This document shows positions 32,931-46,318 of a stretch of 64,000 nt of DNA, piece after piece. Position 1 is the first letter of the stretch, and each line of letters begins with the position of its first letter. Made by a program: the position numbers and the translations under genes. Below the pieces are notes generated by a model that saw nothing but the letters and a program-made list of their open reading frames with translations, made no database searches and had not been told where the DNA came from. Source of the stretch: Cerioporus squamosus (taxonomy: Eukaryota; Basidiomycota; Agaricomycetes; Polyporales; Polyporaceae); NCBI GenBank assembly GCA_022592435.1, contig JABYQS010000044.1:124001-188000 (forward strand), given 5' to 3'.

Positions 32931-35709
32931 AGACGAGGAGGCTTGTGGTCGTGGTTGGGGTGGTTGGGGACGCGTACTGGATGTGATTGAGGAGGAGCTG
33001 GTGCGCTCGGACGGGGCGAGAACGCGCGGGCGCGAGGGAGAAGCGTGCTTTTCGTGAGTCTTGCGCCTGGCACACTGGGTCGGGGGCAGCGAGTGGTATT
33101 CGAGGGAGCAGAGGAGCTGGTAGAGACTGCTTGGTGGTGGTTAGAAGAGAGAGGGGAGTGACGCCGAGACTTATCGCAGGACGCACCCGAGCTTATTGCC
33201 CGCCCGCTTATGGACGACCCTGCCACCGCGGTCGGTGCCGTTGATCTCGCGCAAGTCGGCCTGTGATTCGAGCAGCAGAGCGGGCATTCTCCTAGCAGCG
33301 TCGCGCGGGGTGTTCTCTGTTCTCTGGGGCAGCAGACTGGCCGCAGATATATGGCGGCGGACTGGGCAGCGTCCAGCCCTGTCCGAGCTCAGCTGGACCG
33401 CGCTACCGCCGCACGTCTGCTGCCCGCCGGAGCTCTGTCGCACGGCCATCTCCCGGTGCGTGACGCCTGCTTTCGTCATTCCCCCGCCGCTTCAAGCCTT
33501 CATTTGACCCTTCACCTGCCTCTTCGGGCATCGATCGAGATCAGATCGCTCGGGCCATCCACTCAGTCCACTCATCGTCGCTGACATCCGCCCGCAGCCA
33601 CCGCACCCACTCGCTTCCGACTCTACTCTCTACTCACTCCAGCAAGCGCAGCAAACGTGCGTCCCACAAACCCCAAGCCATGCTGCCCACGAAGGCGCAA
33701 GCGTCCCATCCGCTCCCTAATAGTGACCGGTGATCCGTGCAGACAAAGCTCCTGTGACAATCCACGACCCACATCCCATCACCATCTCGATGCCCAAGAC
33801 CCCGCGGCGTCAGAAGCCCTTCATCTAGCGCAACAGACGTTCCAGTCACCCACGCGTGCTATTTCCAGACCTCTGAGGCAAGCCTCTCCCCGCACAGATA
33901 CCATAACCCCCGCGCCCTGTACGTTGTACTCGGGGGAACACTCCGGAAGGCTACACGTCCGTCCCCGACATTCCGTGCAATCCGACGACAACTGTGGTTG
34001 GCATCCGACAGCGACGGCGACCCGGGAGGTCCCCTGATGTCTCCTGGGTGTGTCTCGATTGCGAATCGGACCTACTGCCCTCTAGGCGCGTCGGTCCCGG
34101 CTTCCGAAGCCACCAGCTAGCAATTAGCATCAGGTCCCAGGACCCTCTCCCCCATTCATTAGTGTGCGCGGACCTCCAACCTGTGACGAATCCAGGCCAG
34201 CATGTTCGCAATCTGGACTGCGTCGACGTCACCCTGTCTCGTACCAGGCCGTAAGCCACAGGACAGATATCACAGGTGAACTCACCAACCAGTAGCCACC
34301 ACTAGTCCAGCAACATACAGTACCGCAGGCGCATGGCGCTGGGCCTTATCAGAACGCAGCGTCCGAGGGGCTCAGCTGACGACACCGTCCCTGCACGGAG
34401 GGTGTGTAGATATCTGCTTCCTGAAGCTTCTCCAACGCGCAGAGAACCTCGGTCGACGACTTCACTGCAGGCACCCTCCAAGCGGTTCTGAACCGTGAAG
34501 CGTAACCTAGATAAGTCAAAATTAGCGTACACCCGACCAATAAGGACCGAGAGGCCGTATGCACGAGGCCGTCCAGACTTCACAAGCATCCCGTGCTTGT
34601 GCGGCCGGTGGTGCAGTCGCAGGCGAACAGTAGACATATCCCGACCCAGGATTTGCTGTCAATAATTGGGAGCTGTCGTAGGTTTCGGTCGAGGATCTCG
34701 GAAGATTTCGGTGGACTCCTCCCAACCCAAGATTTGGCTGCGAACCGTCGTGGGCTGTCGTATATGTCAGAATAGCTTCCGGGCCTTGGTACGTCGGAAT
34801 CGGAATCGGACTGAAGCTCGGGGAGGAAAGCACTCGGACGTCAGATGACACCTCCCCATTGAACGACCTCGGGGACGAGCTTCCGGTGACGCGAGACACG
34901 AGGCAACCCTGCATATACGCCGTAAGTCCATGTAAGAGGACGCGTTGTCCGGGCGCGTGAATGAATTGACATCGCGTAAGTCGTAGTTCCGAAATATCGC
35001 GCAATCCGAGGCCTATGAACGGTGCGAGAGGCGCGTCAACGCGAAGTCAGCACCCCGCCGCGAACGGATCGCCAACGCCAACGCCAAGGTGCGCACCACG
35101 TACATGCATCCAAGGACCAATTGCATGGAGCGCGTTCAGCACATGTCGATATCGCGCTTGCGGCTTGCGGGGCCTGATACCGCCATAAGGGGGAGCGGCA
35201 GGTCCACACTGGGTCCTGCAGCTAGGCCTCATGTAGCAGTAAATGTTCTGTCGGTTGTAAGCGTGATAAGGGGAGAACACGGTCAGGGGGACATAAACTC
35301 ACCACGAGCCGCTGTGAAGTGTGCAAGTGGTGACATATGGACGAACTAGAAAAAGACAACGAGCAAAGACTGCTGAGGCGGTTCGTCAGCTATCTGAGAC
35401 AGGCACAATGTGAAGACACTCACCTTACCTTGCAGCATACTCAAAACGACGATGAAGAAGGTAGTGGGAGCTATCGGGGCGCGGATGCAAGGATGATGGA
35501 TTAGGAGTCCATGGACGGAAGTATCTATGCCACAGGGATCTACAAGTACACGGAGAGGGAATGCATGCCAGACAGGGGATGTATCGCAAGAGACGCGCAT
35601 AACAGCAAGATATGTTTTACAAATGGTCTCCTCTGCGACTATGCCGGCCGAGGGTTGCCAAAGGGGAGAGAAGGACGAGTCCGTGATGAGAACGCGAGGA
35701 TGGGATGGT
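32931..35709. other. Long gene-poor interval
   Basis: About 2.8 kb in which I can support no gene. Several open frames on both strands (for example 33657-34037 + and 34522-35004 -) lack family resemblance, sensible introns or codon bias. Two related 40-base stretches near 34645 and 34731 (both CCCA.GATTT..CTG and ending in GCTGTCGTA) suggest an old local duplication. It includes the presumed kinase promoter at its left end. Confidence 0.5.
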
Positions 35710-36366
35710 CTACTTCTTCCCCGCCTCGATGGCGTCGCCGTTCTTGCACGCGACGATCTTAATCTTGGGCGCGGACACGATCTCGTTCGACTCCATCTTG
35801 AACGTCGGGTTCTTGACGATGAACGTCCACACGTCGTCGCAGAGACGGTACGTGTGCAGGTGCCCCTATGGTTGAAAATTGCCAGCAGCGATATGGGGGA
35901 CAAAAGCAGCAGCACCGCGTGGTTGTGGTTGGCACACAGGGGAGGGACAACGTGACGTCTGTGAGCTAACAGACTGCACAGCGAGCGAGGCACATACCTT
36001 CAGCGTCGTCTTCGTCTTCACCTGCTTCACCATGATGTCCGCCAGCGACTTGTCAAACTGCACCGACCACCGAAGACCCCGCATGAACCGGAGAAAGAGC
36101 AGAGCGCACGCATGAGTCAGCACCGCGCACTCGTCGTCCCCAGCCACGATGCCCCCCATCCGCCCGTACGCACCTGCTGCAGAACCTTCATCGCCAGCTG
36201 CGGCGTGATCGCGCCGCTCGTAATGAGCTCGTCAAGCGAGTCGGTGAGCGCCATGCCGATCCTGAAGAGGTCGGGGCCAGGTCCGCCAGTCAAATTCGCC
36301 TGCCATTCGCGTTACGGTCTGTACTCACGAGGAGCCCCGGTAGAACTCGTAGTATGCTGTAGCCAT
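35710..36366 (-). CDS. TOA2: Transcription initiation factor IIA, gamma (small) subunit
   Basis: A general RNA polymerase II factor that stabilises TBP on the TATA box. The ATG at 36364-36366 gives [13 protein letters not shown], the almost invariant N-terminus. Exon 2 reads [20 protein letters not shown] then QLAMKVLQQ. Exon 3 gives [20 protein letters not shown]. The last exon gives [20 protein letters not shown] and [20 protein letters not shown], ending [11 protein letters not shown]. Both the helical bundle and the beta-barrel halves are complete, and length, about 110 residues, is exactly that of the family. All introns have GT..AG ends and phases that keep frame. No anomaly. Confidence 0.95.
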
Positions 36367-37650
36367 GACTGTGCAGAGAGTGGCGGAAGGTCGTGAAATG
36401 AGCGTATGGGCAAAACAAGGCTCTGCAGCAGGTAGGACGTCGCGGACAAGGGTCAAGGTGAATGCATGGATAGCCAGCGCTACGGGGCAGAAGGGGAAAG
36501 GCTTACGTAAGCTAGACCAAACACTGTACTCAAGTAAAAGTATTTACACATCAGCTGGCTTCAAGCTTCAAGTTACTTACCGACATTATATCTGGGCCTG
36601 CACCCACTGGCATCTCGGACGACGGCACCAGCTAGGTATACCATGGTTGAATCGCAGCATATCGAGTGCCTTCTGCACCACTCGGCAGAGGTCAGCGCAT
36701 ACGGACTCCGCGTCAGGCTGCCGCAGGCTCACAACTCAGTTACTAATTCAAGGCCTACGCCGTACGGCCAGATCTAGACGACAGCAAGCCAAGTCCCTGC
36801 AATGGTGGTGAGTTTTTTTGAGTCATACTGTCGAACGCTACTCGAGCTCGTTGCTAGGCAGCTCACACTCTTTGCAAACTATCTATCGACGACGTTCGTA
36901 CAGAATGTTTGATAACAGCTCCCGACAGGACAGGTCCAGGCACCCGTGGGCGCGGGGGATAGCATGCACAAGGAGTTCTTCATGAATGGCACCTTTGCTT
37001 GGGTATTGGACCCGAATCGACGAGCCGGCAACTCCAAGGAACAGTACAGCCCTCCCGCATGCTGGCACACAAGCTCCCTCCTCCGAAGATTCAAGTTGCT
37101 CGGATTCTACTTCTTTGGTTCCTTGGGTCCTTCCCTCCGATCGGAATGAGATGCCCACTCTCTTAGATGCTCCACCCTCGTGGTCAGTGCAATCTTCGCG
37201 CAGTGACACCCATCCGAGCATCGCTGTCAATGTATTAAGTTCTCCTACCAGTGGCATCGCAAAGTCAGGCGCTCATAAACTCATGCCGCTGCGCTCTCCG
37301 CTCATAAAAGAGTGGTCGATGATACTAACCGGCTTTCGTCTTGACTTGCTGTCTACCTTGCGACATGCATGCGACTCGCTCGAATGCGTTGGAGACAGAA
37401 CAGTCTACGCTCTTATCTGGTTGCTCAGGTACAGTGACAAAGTTCAATCTCTCGAAGGTTGTGTTGCTGATCCTCCACCGCAGGTATTAGAGACGAATTG
37501 CCGTATGCAAGCTATCGTAGAATTGCGCTCTGGTACCGCCAGCGCCATGCTATGTTTAGCGTCTCACGACTCTGATAAGACGGGGTGCGCTCACCCACTG
37601 CGGCACTCGGACTGCAGACCCTCCGTCCATTCATCCACCAACGCCACCAT
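36367..37650. other. Intergenic region, no supported gene
   Basis: Nearly 1.3 kb between two divergent genes. Open frames at 36883-37257 (-) and 36986-37723 (+) overlap each other, show no recognisable features, and the latter runs out of frame into the next gene's first exon. Confidence 0.5.
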
Positions 37651-39343
37651 GTCCTCCACGGCAGTTCCTGATGCGGCGGCCATCGCTTCCGAATTTTATC
37701 ATATGTACGTGCTGCAAAGCTAGTGTAGCTCGACTGATTGAAACGACTGTTCTATTAACAGAAGTGTCGATGCATACTTCTCGATCTCGACATGCGGTGA
37801 GTCGTTTGTTACGACATGCTAACGTGTGGCTCGACACTCATCCGACGGCTCTCTCATAGCGTTCTTTATCTACGAATATTTTATAACTTTCGACAGAGAA
37901 GTGGAGCTGTTTTGGAAGGGAAAGATGACCGGAGCCTCGATCATCTTCCTTCTGAACAGGTACTTGCCCTTGCTCACACAACTGCTATACCTTACGGAGT
38001 ACACTACCTCAACCATGTCCGCCAAAGTACGTCTCGCGCCGTTTCCACCTCCTGCATTCGTTCGCTAAATTATCCAGAGGTCTGGTCATCATAATTCGTG
38101 GAGGTCGGGGTCGGGCGACTTACGATGCCATTTATAGCTGCGCGCTGTTTATCAGAGCAGATGCTGCCATTGTTCTCGCTCAATACTTCCCTTGGGCCTG
38201 TGAGTATACCCATCGTAACTTTTACCGTGGTCCTCACTAAGGCTTCGACAAGGTTTCTCTGCACTGCGAGCCTACGCCCTTTCGAGGAGCAAACTGGTAT
38301 CAATCTTCGTCCTCCTGCTCTCCTTGGTTACTCCCTCAATCAACTTCGTAAGAGTCTGCTCTCATATCATTGCTCATTGGCTCATCTCCCTGATCCAGGC
38401 AAGATATGGGTTTGGAGTAAGCGGAGGCATCTTCGACACTCTGTCGCTCGAGGATTGCGAGCCCACGGACAACTTGACGACAGCAATGGAGCTTCAGTAT
38501 GTGCATCGATCATGTCGCGCTTTCCCATGAGTTTTAACTCCAAGTAGCTGTAGGTTTGCATGCCATAGGAATCATGCCGCTATGTTCTAACCAACTCGCA
38601 CGTGGTCCCCGTCAGTCATCATCATCTCCCGGACGTGCCTCATCACGGCGGACCTCATACTGGTGGCCATCACATGGATAACTCTACCGAGGCGAACGGT
38701 CGACCTATCCTTCACGGGCAGAACGTTCGCCGGAGTGCTGCTGCGTGATGGTGAGTGATAATCTTGTATGCCTGCGCCACCAGCTGAACCTACCTGTCAG
38801 GTATCGCGTATTTCCTGTAACACATTTTACCTGTATATTGCCAGCATACTAGTGCCAACTCAGTCATCCACAGTGTCTTGCTCACGATGAACGTTCTTCA
38901 CATGGCATTCTCGCTGCGTTCTGTGAGTTTCGTCTCAACGTTTTATTGTATACTATGCTCAACTCCACCGTGTCAGATCCTCACCAACGCCGACATCAGC
39001 GAGATAACCGTGTTCACGGAGCCGTGCGTTCCTTTGTCAAATTTGCTTCGACTGACAGGCTGAGGCTCTCTTCAGCGTCACGGCCGTGCTTGTGTCCCGG
39101 TTCCTCATCGACCTCCAAGAAGCTAATAGGAAGGCGGTTCACCAGACATCCTTCGCCAATCCCGACTCGAGCCTGACGGACGACGACCCACTCCACTTCG
39201 CCAATTTTGTGAACTCGTTCGGTGCTTCGATCGCTGTTCCTGGGGTCGAAGAGGAGAACCGCTTTGATTTGGTCGAAGCAGAGAAGCCGACACAGGAAGA
39301 CACTGGCAGCTCTTCCGATAGGGTCAATGGCAGCGAGACGTGA
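37651..39343 (+). CDS. DUF6533-domain membrane protein, divergent paralogue
   Basis: The ATG at 37651 gives MSSTAVPDAAAIASEFYHI. The second and third exons complete the DUF6533 core SVDAYFSISTC, FFIYEYFITFDREVELFWKG and SIIFLLNRYLPLLTQLLYL. Later exons give FSALRAYAL-type sequence, KLVSIFVLLLSLVTPSINFV, ISRTCLITADLILVAITWIT (the common '(S)R..(L)I..D..V...TW' signature), FAGVLLRDG, ILTNADISEITVFTEP and VLVSRFLIDLQEANRKAVHQ. The protein ends in an acidic tail (DSSLTDDDPLHFANFV, ending VNGSET). It belongs to the classic DUF6533 subfamily with an EV.L.W motif and is much more distant from the three minus-strand relatives than those are from each other. About eight short introns are needed and some mid-gene junctions are approximate. 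Function unknown. Confidence 0.75.
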
Positions 39344-40352
39344 TGGAGTTAGGGTTGGCACTGGCTAGCGCAGTCGTCTATCGCCATTGCATCGTCTGAG
39401 TCCCCGCGGCGCGCTCAGCCATGCAGCTGTCTATGTAGATGGGCGCAGATTCTCCCCTTTTGCAGCATACGGTACTGAGCTATATCATGGTACGATGGAA
39501 TCTGCGTAACAGCCTGACGCCCCACAAGCCCGGGCCCCGGGGCATGCGGTAAGGTGACCTCGCGCATCCGGACGAACACATTGCAATGGAGTTGACGATG
39601 CTTCATTGGTAGAAACAACAATGCCTGGTCTCTGTACCTCAAAGTGCGCCCAAGAACTTAGCGCAAGACACCTCCATATCGAGACCGCTAATGTCACACA
39701 ATGCGATGTGCCCGTCGGGACATGCCATGACTGTCAGTGTCCACACAAGTTCGCATCAACTCTGTACGCCACATTCATCCTCCGTGATCGTGATAGTTAT
39801 AGGCACCTAACATTCAATGCATGAACGATAGCGGACTGTATTCTCCCAGTCACGGCGACGGATCGGGGACGCGAAGACGACGGCGACTCCGAGCCAGCTG
39901 CCACTGAGACGAACTCCGAGTGCGTACCCGTCGCAATGGCGTCGACGTCGCAGTGAACATTCCTGCATACGATTGCGCGTGGCGCGGGAGTTGTCTCACG
40001 CGCCGTGGTCGCTACGAGTCGCTACGTAAGATGATCCTCCTCCTCCATGGTTGTGGCTATAGCTCCTACGGCCGCTTTTATCGGTTTGTGACGATTCCAA
40101 ACGATGCCACGCCGACGTGCGGAAAGCCTGGTACGTACGAACGTTGAAACGCTGCCACCTGGGCAGCATGTCGACTGCCATATACTACATCACTGACAGC
40201 TTGAATTTGTGGCTCTTAGCAGGGTGCCGAGAGAGTGCATACCACGCACCCGATAGGCAGCACGGTGAGACAGTCTTGGTCGTGTTCGAAGACCGACAAG
40301 TCCCGCCCCTTTATAGTCCAGGTATGCGACATCGTCCCCACGCCAAGTACCC
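39344..40352. other. Intergenic region upstream of the MFS gene
   Basis: About 1 kb between two same-strand genes. No gene supported; frames here are short and mutually overlapping. Confidence 0.5.
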
Positions 40353-42391
40353 ATGGACTCCGCTGCAACATCGCAAACAGCGCTTGCCGACATGCCTACC
40401 GGCTACCGGAAGGGCTCCGCATTCTGGTTGTCGTTGCTAGCTATCCTCGTCTGCACGTTCGTCAGCGCGCTCGATGCGACAGCAATATCGACCGCCCTTC
40501 CTACGATTACAAATGACCTCGGAGGGGGCGACAAGTACGTCTGGGTGGGTGCGGCCTACGTACTTGCAAGTACCGCGATACTACCCCTCTCTGGACGGCT
40601 CGCGGATGCATTTGGCCGCCGTCCAGTGATGCTTTCAGCAGTCGCGCTCTTCCTGCTAGGAAGTGTTCTGTCCGGTGCCACGCAGAACATGAACTTGCTG
40701 ATAGCGGGACGCAGTGAGTCTTTGTCTCCGCTTTTCGTCCTGATTCCAGATACTAATTGATCGTCATAGCTGTTCAGGGTATCGGCGGCGGCGCGATTCT
40801 AAACCTGTCCGACATCATCGTATCGGACTTGATCCCTCTGGCTGAGCGCGGGAAGTACATGGGTATCATTGCGCTCACTTGGGCTTTGGCTTTGGGATTG
40901 GGCCCTCCTATTGTGAGTACTTAGACTGATTACTCTCAGAGGATACCTTACTCACATGGTGGTTTGACCTTAGGGCGGTGCTCTGGCGCAAGCCTCGGCA
41001 TGGCGCTGGACCTTCTGTAGGTTGTTCCAGGTTGTTCCCAGACCTCCCATGTGTGATGCTCATGGTTGGACAGATCTGAACCTGCCCCTGACGGTCTTCG
41101 CCTTTGTGCTCGTCCTATTCTTCCTCCGCGTGAAGACTCCGCCCGGTTCTTTCAGGGAGAAGCTCTCCCGTATCGATGCCATGTACGTCCACCGTTCCTG
41201 ATCGTGCGACCTGTCCTAACTCTCTGAGTAGCGGCAACGTCTGTATCATTACCGGAACGACCCTCGTCCTCATTGGACTGAACTGGGGTGGAACGCGTTA
41301 CGCATGGTCCGAGGCACATGTGCTCGTTGCAATCATCGTCGGAATCGTTCTCATCGGCACCTTTTTCGTATACAAGTGGCGCATCCGCAGAGAAGCGAGC
41401 ATACCGTGGCAGATCGTTGCTCAACGTACCACGGTTGCTGCGTGAGTACTGGTCAGGGATTCACGGCGTGTCATCGCTCATCCGTGTTGTCAGATATGTT
41501 GGCACTTTTCTCCACGGGATCGCAAGTGTCTCCTTGTTCTGTGAGTAAGATCTGAACATCGTCATACGGTTTGTTGATGTGGTGCAGTCTACCTGCCGGT
41601 GTACCTGCAGGCATGCCTCGGTGCCTCTCCGCTCCGCTCTAGCGTCGACCTTCTCCCTTCCGCGCTGGCAATCTCACCATTCGCCCTCGTCGCCGGAGCG
41701 TCAGTGCAGTTATGGCAGAAGTACCGCTGGGTTAACCTCTTGACCTGGACGTTCTTTATCATCGGCTACGGACTGCTCTCGACTCTTCGCGAAGACAGCT
41801 CCACAGGCGAATGGGTCGGGTTCCAAGTCGTCGTCGCAGCAGGCATCGGTCTTGGGGTACGTCATCCTAGCCCGTCCCCGTTCACATGTTCACGGTCTGC
41901 GTTCCCAGTTCACCGCGACCGTGTTCCCGGTGCTCGCACCCCTCCCTGTATCCCGAACAGCAGCCGCGCTCGCCTTTTTCGCGTTCTCGCGCACATTCGC
42001 GCAGACGTGGGGCATCACCATCGGGAGCACGATCCTTCAGAACCGCCTCGCCAAGACTCTCCCTCCAGATTTCAACGCGCTCTTCCCGGACGGCGTCGAG
42101 ATTGCGTACGCCGCGATCCCCGTCATCAAAATGCTCGAGGAGCCGCTGCGTACGGAGGTCCGCCGGGCGTTTGCAGAGAGCTTGGCGGTCATCTGGCAGA
42201 CGATGATAGGCATTTGCGGGCTGGGGCTGCTTTCGGTGCTGTTGATGCGAGAGGTGCCGATGGGGAAGACAGCGGATGATACGTATGGTCTGGATGAGGG
42301 CCGGGAAAGGCGGTTGAATGAGGAGAGCGTGGAGACGCTTGTTAATGGACAGGATGCAATCGACGTCTTGGAGGAAAGTAAAAGTTCATAG
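40353..42391 (+). CDS. Major facilitator superfamily transporter, DHA2-like (14 spans)
   Basis: A proton-driven exporter-type transporter in the plasma membrane. The ATG at 40353 (MDSAATSQTALADMPTGYRK) precedes the first span with the DHA motif SALDATAISTALPTITNDL. Then come YVLASTAILPLSGRLADAFG with RRP (MFS motif A), QGIGGGAILNLSDIIVSDLI followed by PLAERGKYMG, TWALALGLGPPIGGALAQA with WRWTFYLNLPL (motif C region), the central spans LVLIGLNWGGTRYAWS and LVAIIVGIVLIGTFFVYKWR, and FFYLPVYLQACLGASPL. The C-terminal half reads LVAGASVQLWQKYRWVN, FTATVFPVLAPLPVSRTAAA, FSRTFAQTWGITIGSTILQN and LAVIWQTMIGICGLGLLSVL. Length is about 560 residues. The likely role is export of toxic or secondary metabolites, but no substrate can be assigned and no biosynthetic neighbours are present. 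Confidence 0.87.
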
Positions 42392-42709
42392 TATGTCCGC
42401 TACACATACACTGCGGTGTAGGCCTGGTATAGGCTACTTAGTTGCTGCCGCACCTCCAGGCTCCCAGGCGAGCAGCACCACCTCGCAAGGACTTTTGATT
42501 CGGGAAATCGTTCGAAGGGATTACCGTTGACCAGTTGAGTCCGAGGTAACCATGCACCCCCAACACAGACTATGCGAACGTTCCTGGTAACATCTGGGAC
42601 TCCCGAAGCCACCCACAGACGCGCGACGAAGGGGATGCAAGAGAAAGTGAATTACAGTTACAGCGAAAGCAAGGTTCTACAATACTACCGACGTGACCAA
42701 GATGTGTGC
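42392..42709. other. 3'-3' spacer between MFS and RPN1 genes
   Basis: About 320 bases between convergent genes; nothing else seen. Confidence 0.6.
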
Positions 42710-45700
42710 TCAGATGTCCATTTTGTCCTCCTTCTCCCAGCCTGGGTTCTTTTGCAGAATCACGAAGCCTTCCAGCACATGCGAAAAGGGGATGTACTCC
42801 TCCGTCGCGAGCTCCGCGCGCTCGGTCGTGCCCAGCCGCACCGGCGTCGAGTGTGTCTGGAAGCCGGAGATCGTTCTTGGCTTGCCGGCCTGCCCGACGA
42901 CGTCGACTGCCTGGCCCACGCGGACGGTCACGGCAATGTTGTTGAGCTCCTCGTCGAGCGTCATGAGGAATCGTGGGTACATCGCGGGGACAAGGAAGTA
43001 GAGCATCCAGTGGTACTTGTCCAGTATGACTGGGGTGAACGCATCAGTACTCCCAAGTCGAAGATTGTAAAGAGTAGATCACTTACAGCCCTTTGAGTCT
43101 GTGAAGGCCGTGAGCGTCGCCAAGAGACCCGCTACTGCTGTCCTGCCCATTATTGTGCGGTCCGAGAAGAAAGGGTTGATGGTGATCGTGCCCTTGCCCA
43201 TGTGCACCAAGCCTTGAGCTATCCGGACCATGAACAAGCAGTCGGGCTCCTTGTAGTAATAGCCCGCGAGCTGCCGCAGCATCTGCGCTAGTCGCGCGTT
43301 GTTCGTGCCCGCACCGATAAGACCCATCGCGAAGATTGCGTTCAGTGCGACTTGGAGATCGTTGTCATGGCTGTACTTGGAGAGCGTGTCCATGATCGGC
43401 AGTTGAGGATTTGACGCGCTAACGAGACCGAGTGCGAGAGGGACGACTTTCCGGATGGTCGGCTCGCCGTAGTGCATCTGCACAGAATGTCAGCGATGAA
43501 TATAGATGACGTATCGCAAGTGAACGCACGAGGTGATTGAACTGTCGTAGCGACATCTCGGCACCGATCTCCTCACCCATCGCGACAAGCGCAATACCGA
43601 TGACGGCGAAGGCCTGGAAGGTGTCGTCCTTCGGGGGCTCCTCGGGAGTCGCGTCCTTGTCATCCTTCTTCTCGTCCTCGTCCTTCTTCTCCTTTGGCGT
43701 CTTGTCGATGTGCTCATCGCAGTAGTGCAAGAGCTCCTGGACCTTCAAGACGTTGCCGGTACCCGCGAAGGAGCACATGTCGACGAGGACGACGGCCGTT
43801 TGCGAGATCTGGTGCTCGATTGCTTTGAGAGTGGCAATAGTTGCAGTCAGACGCGTCTTGGAGGCCTGTTATAAGTCATTACCGTTAGCTCTGCCAAGGG
43901 GCTACTATGATGCCACACACGTACCAAGATAGAGCAGCGCGAGACCAAGGACCATGAATCGTGCCCACTTCTCGTCGAGCTGCTTGTCATCCCGCTCCAT
44001 GAGCGTCTGCAGGATCGTGCTCGCCACGTCTCCGTTACCGCTGCCCACGAAAATGAATCCGAGTGCGAGGGAAGCCAGCGACGCGATCTCCATCGAGACA
44101 CCGTCGTCGGCCACAAACGGCAACAGCAACGCCATGACGTCCTCCCGCTGCGCGCCCGCATACGCAAGTCCAAGGCCAACGATCGCCGACGTCTTCAGCG
44201 GCACGGACTTGTTCTCGACGTGCTCAGAGAGCAGTGCCATCGCAGCATCAGCCTCGGTCCGGACGCCACAGTTGAGGATACCGGTCGCAAGCAGCGCGCC
44301 GGACTTGATGTATTCCTCCGACGAATAGGTGTACTTGTCGACCTGACTGAGACCCTCGTCGGTGTCCCACAGCAAGCTGAGCCCAAGACTTGCGGCAGCG
44401 CTGAGCATGCCGTGGTCCTTGTTCTTGTACACCCAGCTGTTGCCCTCCTCGGCCTTCGCCATGAGCTTGTCGTTACCAAACCCGGCATTGACAAACGCGT
44501 TAACGAAGGTTCCGGCGAGGTTGGCCTTTGCCGAGTCGACATTGGCGGCCGCCGTTGACCCTGCAAGGCAACGTTAATGAGCGTCGTCGTGTTATAAAAA
44601 CCCTAGTTAACTCACTCGTGTTCTCGAGATGTGATTTGTAGACGTCCTCCAAGCTCTTCGGCTCCAGGACGTTGAGCTCCTTGCCGAACTCCTTGAACTG
44701 TGCGCTCAGTCGAGCATTGCTCAAGCACTCGAGGATGTCCTCAGGAAGCTCCGCTTCGCCATCGTCCATACCGTCCTCCGGGTCCAACCACTCCTTGGGA
44801 ACCTGTGCTCGCGCCAGGATGAACGCGAGCTGCTTCTTCATACTCGGGTTGGCAGGCGCATTGAAGTCCTTGCGGATGAGTTCGGGATCGCCAAGGCGGA
44901 TGGACAGTGTGAGTGCTTGCGGGAACTTGTTGTGCTTCGCGTAGATGCGATGCGCGGTGCGGAGGAAGGAGAGGTCATCGGGTGGGGGGAGAAGGTTGAC
45001 ACAACTGCACCTGCGTGAGCTCGCTCCCTGCGATTTATGCGCGTGATCACTTACCGAATCATGTATTGGCATACCCGCTCATACGTGTTCTCGTCGACGA
45101 TATCAACGATGCGGTCCACAATCTCAAGCTCCTCCAGTAAGTCCACCGCGTCCGGCTCAGCATTGTGTTGGAGAAGGAACGTCGCGCATTCAATCGCGAG
45201 AGCTTGCAGATCGTCCACAGTTCCAGGAACTTTGCTCTCGTCCGAGGTCTTCTCCTCGCCTGTCTCATCGAACTCGCGCGAGCTGTACTCTTCGCCCAGT
45301 TCAGCCGCGAGATGGCGCACGTATTCGTGACCCCAGGAGCCAGGCTCCGAGAGTTTCTTCGAGGGGCTGAGCGAAGCAGAGAGCAAGCGATAGCGGAGCG
45401 TTCCCCGTGGCTGAGTGTCGGAGTACGTCATGGCAAGGACGGAGAGGATGTCGGCGAAGAGACTCTTGTTGTCCGAGACAGGCCATGTCTCGTACAGCTC
45501 CTGCAGTGCGGGGTAATGGGGGTGGAGGAACTTCAACGGTTTCGGCACGGAGGTCATGGACGACGTTGATGTCCTAATCAGCGTCCTCAGAGTCTCCAAG
45601 GCCGGTCGGTATAGGTCGGTGTTGGGTTCCTGCAATCAGCCACAGTAAGTACGCGTACGCGTCCAGTCCATATGCAAAGCAATACTCACCCTCAAACGTT

Positions 45701-45939
45701 CGATGAGCATCTCCAGCTCGTTCTTCAGCTGCAAGTCCTCTTCTGACTGAATAGGAAGCAATGTCAGGAGCATATTTCCCGAGGCCACTCGATGCACGTA
45801 CCAGGTCTTCGCCCTCCTTCTCCTCGTCCTTCTTCTTGGACGCACCATCCTTGACGTCCTCCTCAGGTTTCTCCTCGGGCTTCTTCTTCTTGGGATCCTG
45901 AGCAGGCACAGCAATCGTGGCTTTCGTGCTTTCAGGCAT
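42710..45939 (-). CDS. RPN1: 26S proteasome regulatory subunit RPN1 (PSMD2)
   Basis: The largest non-ATPase subunit of the proteasome base, a toroid of PC repeats that docks ubiquitin, ubiquitin-like shuttle factors and UBP6. The ATG at 45937-45939 begins [20 protein letters not shown] and an acidic/lysine-rich leader. Typical blocks follow: [131 protein letters not shown], the PC repeats ([59 protein letters not shown]), [18 protein letters not shown] and [19 protein letters not shown]. It ends [20 protein letters not shown] followed by DI. About nine exons join with no frame break, so this gene is a useful quality control for the local sequence. Confidence 0.95.
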
Positions 45940-46318
45940 GATGGACGAGGGGGGTGGAAAGAAAGATGCGTAGACGAAGCGTGCAGACACTCGCTGAGTG
46001 GACGCGACGCGTCAGTGCACGTCGCTTACAGACCACAGGCTAGGGTTGAAGGAATTACACGGTTTCTGAGTCTGAACAATTGCCATATAAGTCGCTATCC
46101 CATCACCTCTGACACGGAGAAAGCCGAAAATAAAGTCACGGCCCATGATCGAGACAAGGATTGTACGACTGAGGATGGCCTGATCTAGTTCGCTCGCTCG
46201 CTTTTCTTCTTGCTTATAACCTGCTCGACGTCCTGCACGATCTTCTACACGCTCCTGCCTAGCTCTTTGCTCTCTTCCTACACTAGTAGTCCAGCGTACC
46301 AGCCCTAAATACCACGGA
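45940..46318. other. Divergent promoter region between RPN1 and the CBS gene
   Basis: A 380-base spacer between outward-facing genes. No gene or repeat seen. Confidence 0.6.

Noticed and set aside
36986..37723. 245-codon plus-strand frame
   Set aside because: It has no recognisable feature and merges by chance with the true first exon of the DUF6533 gene at 37651; the minus-strand frame at 36883-37257 overlaps it and is equally unsupported.
40353..42391. MFS exporter as part of a secondary-metabolite cluster
   Set aside because: Neighbours are a DUF6533 gene and the proteasome subunit RPN1; no synthase, cyclase or P450 is present nearby.
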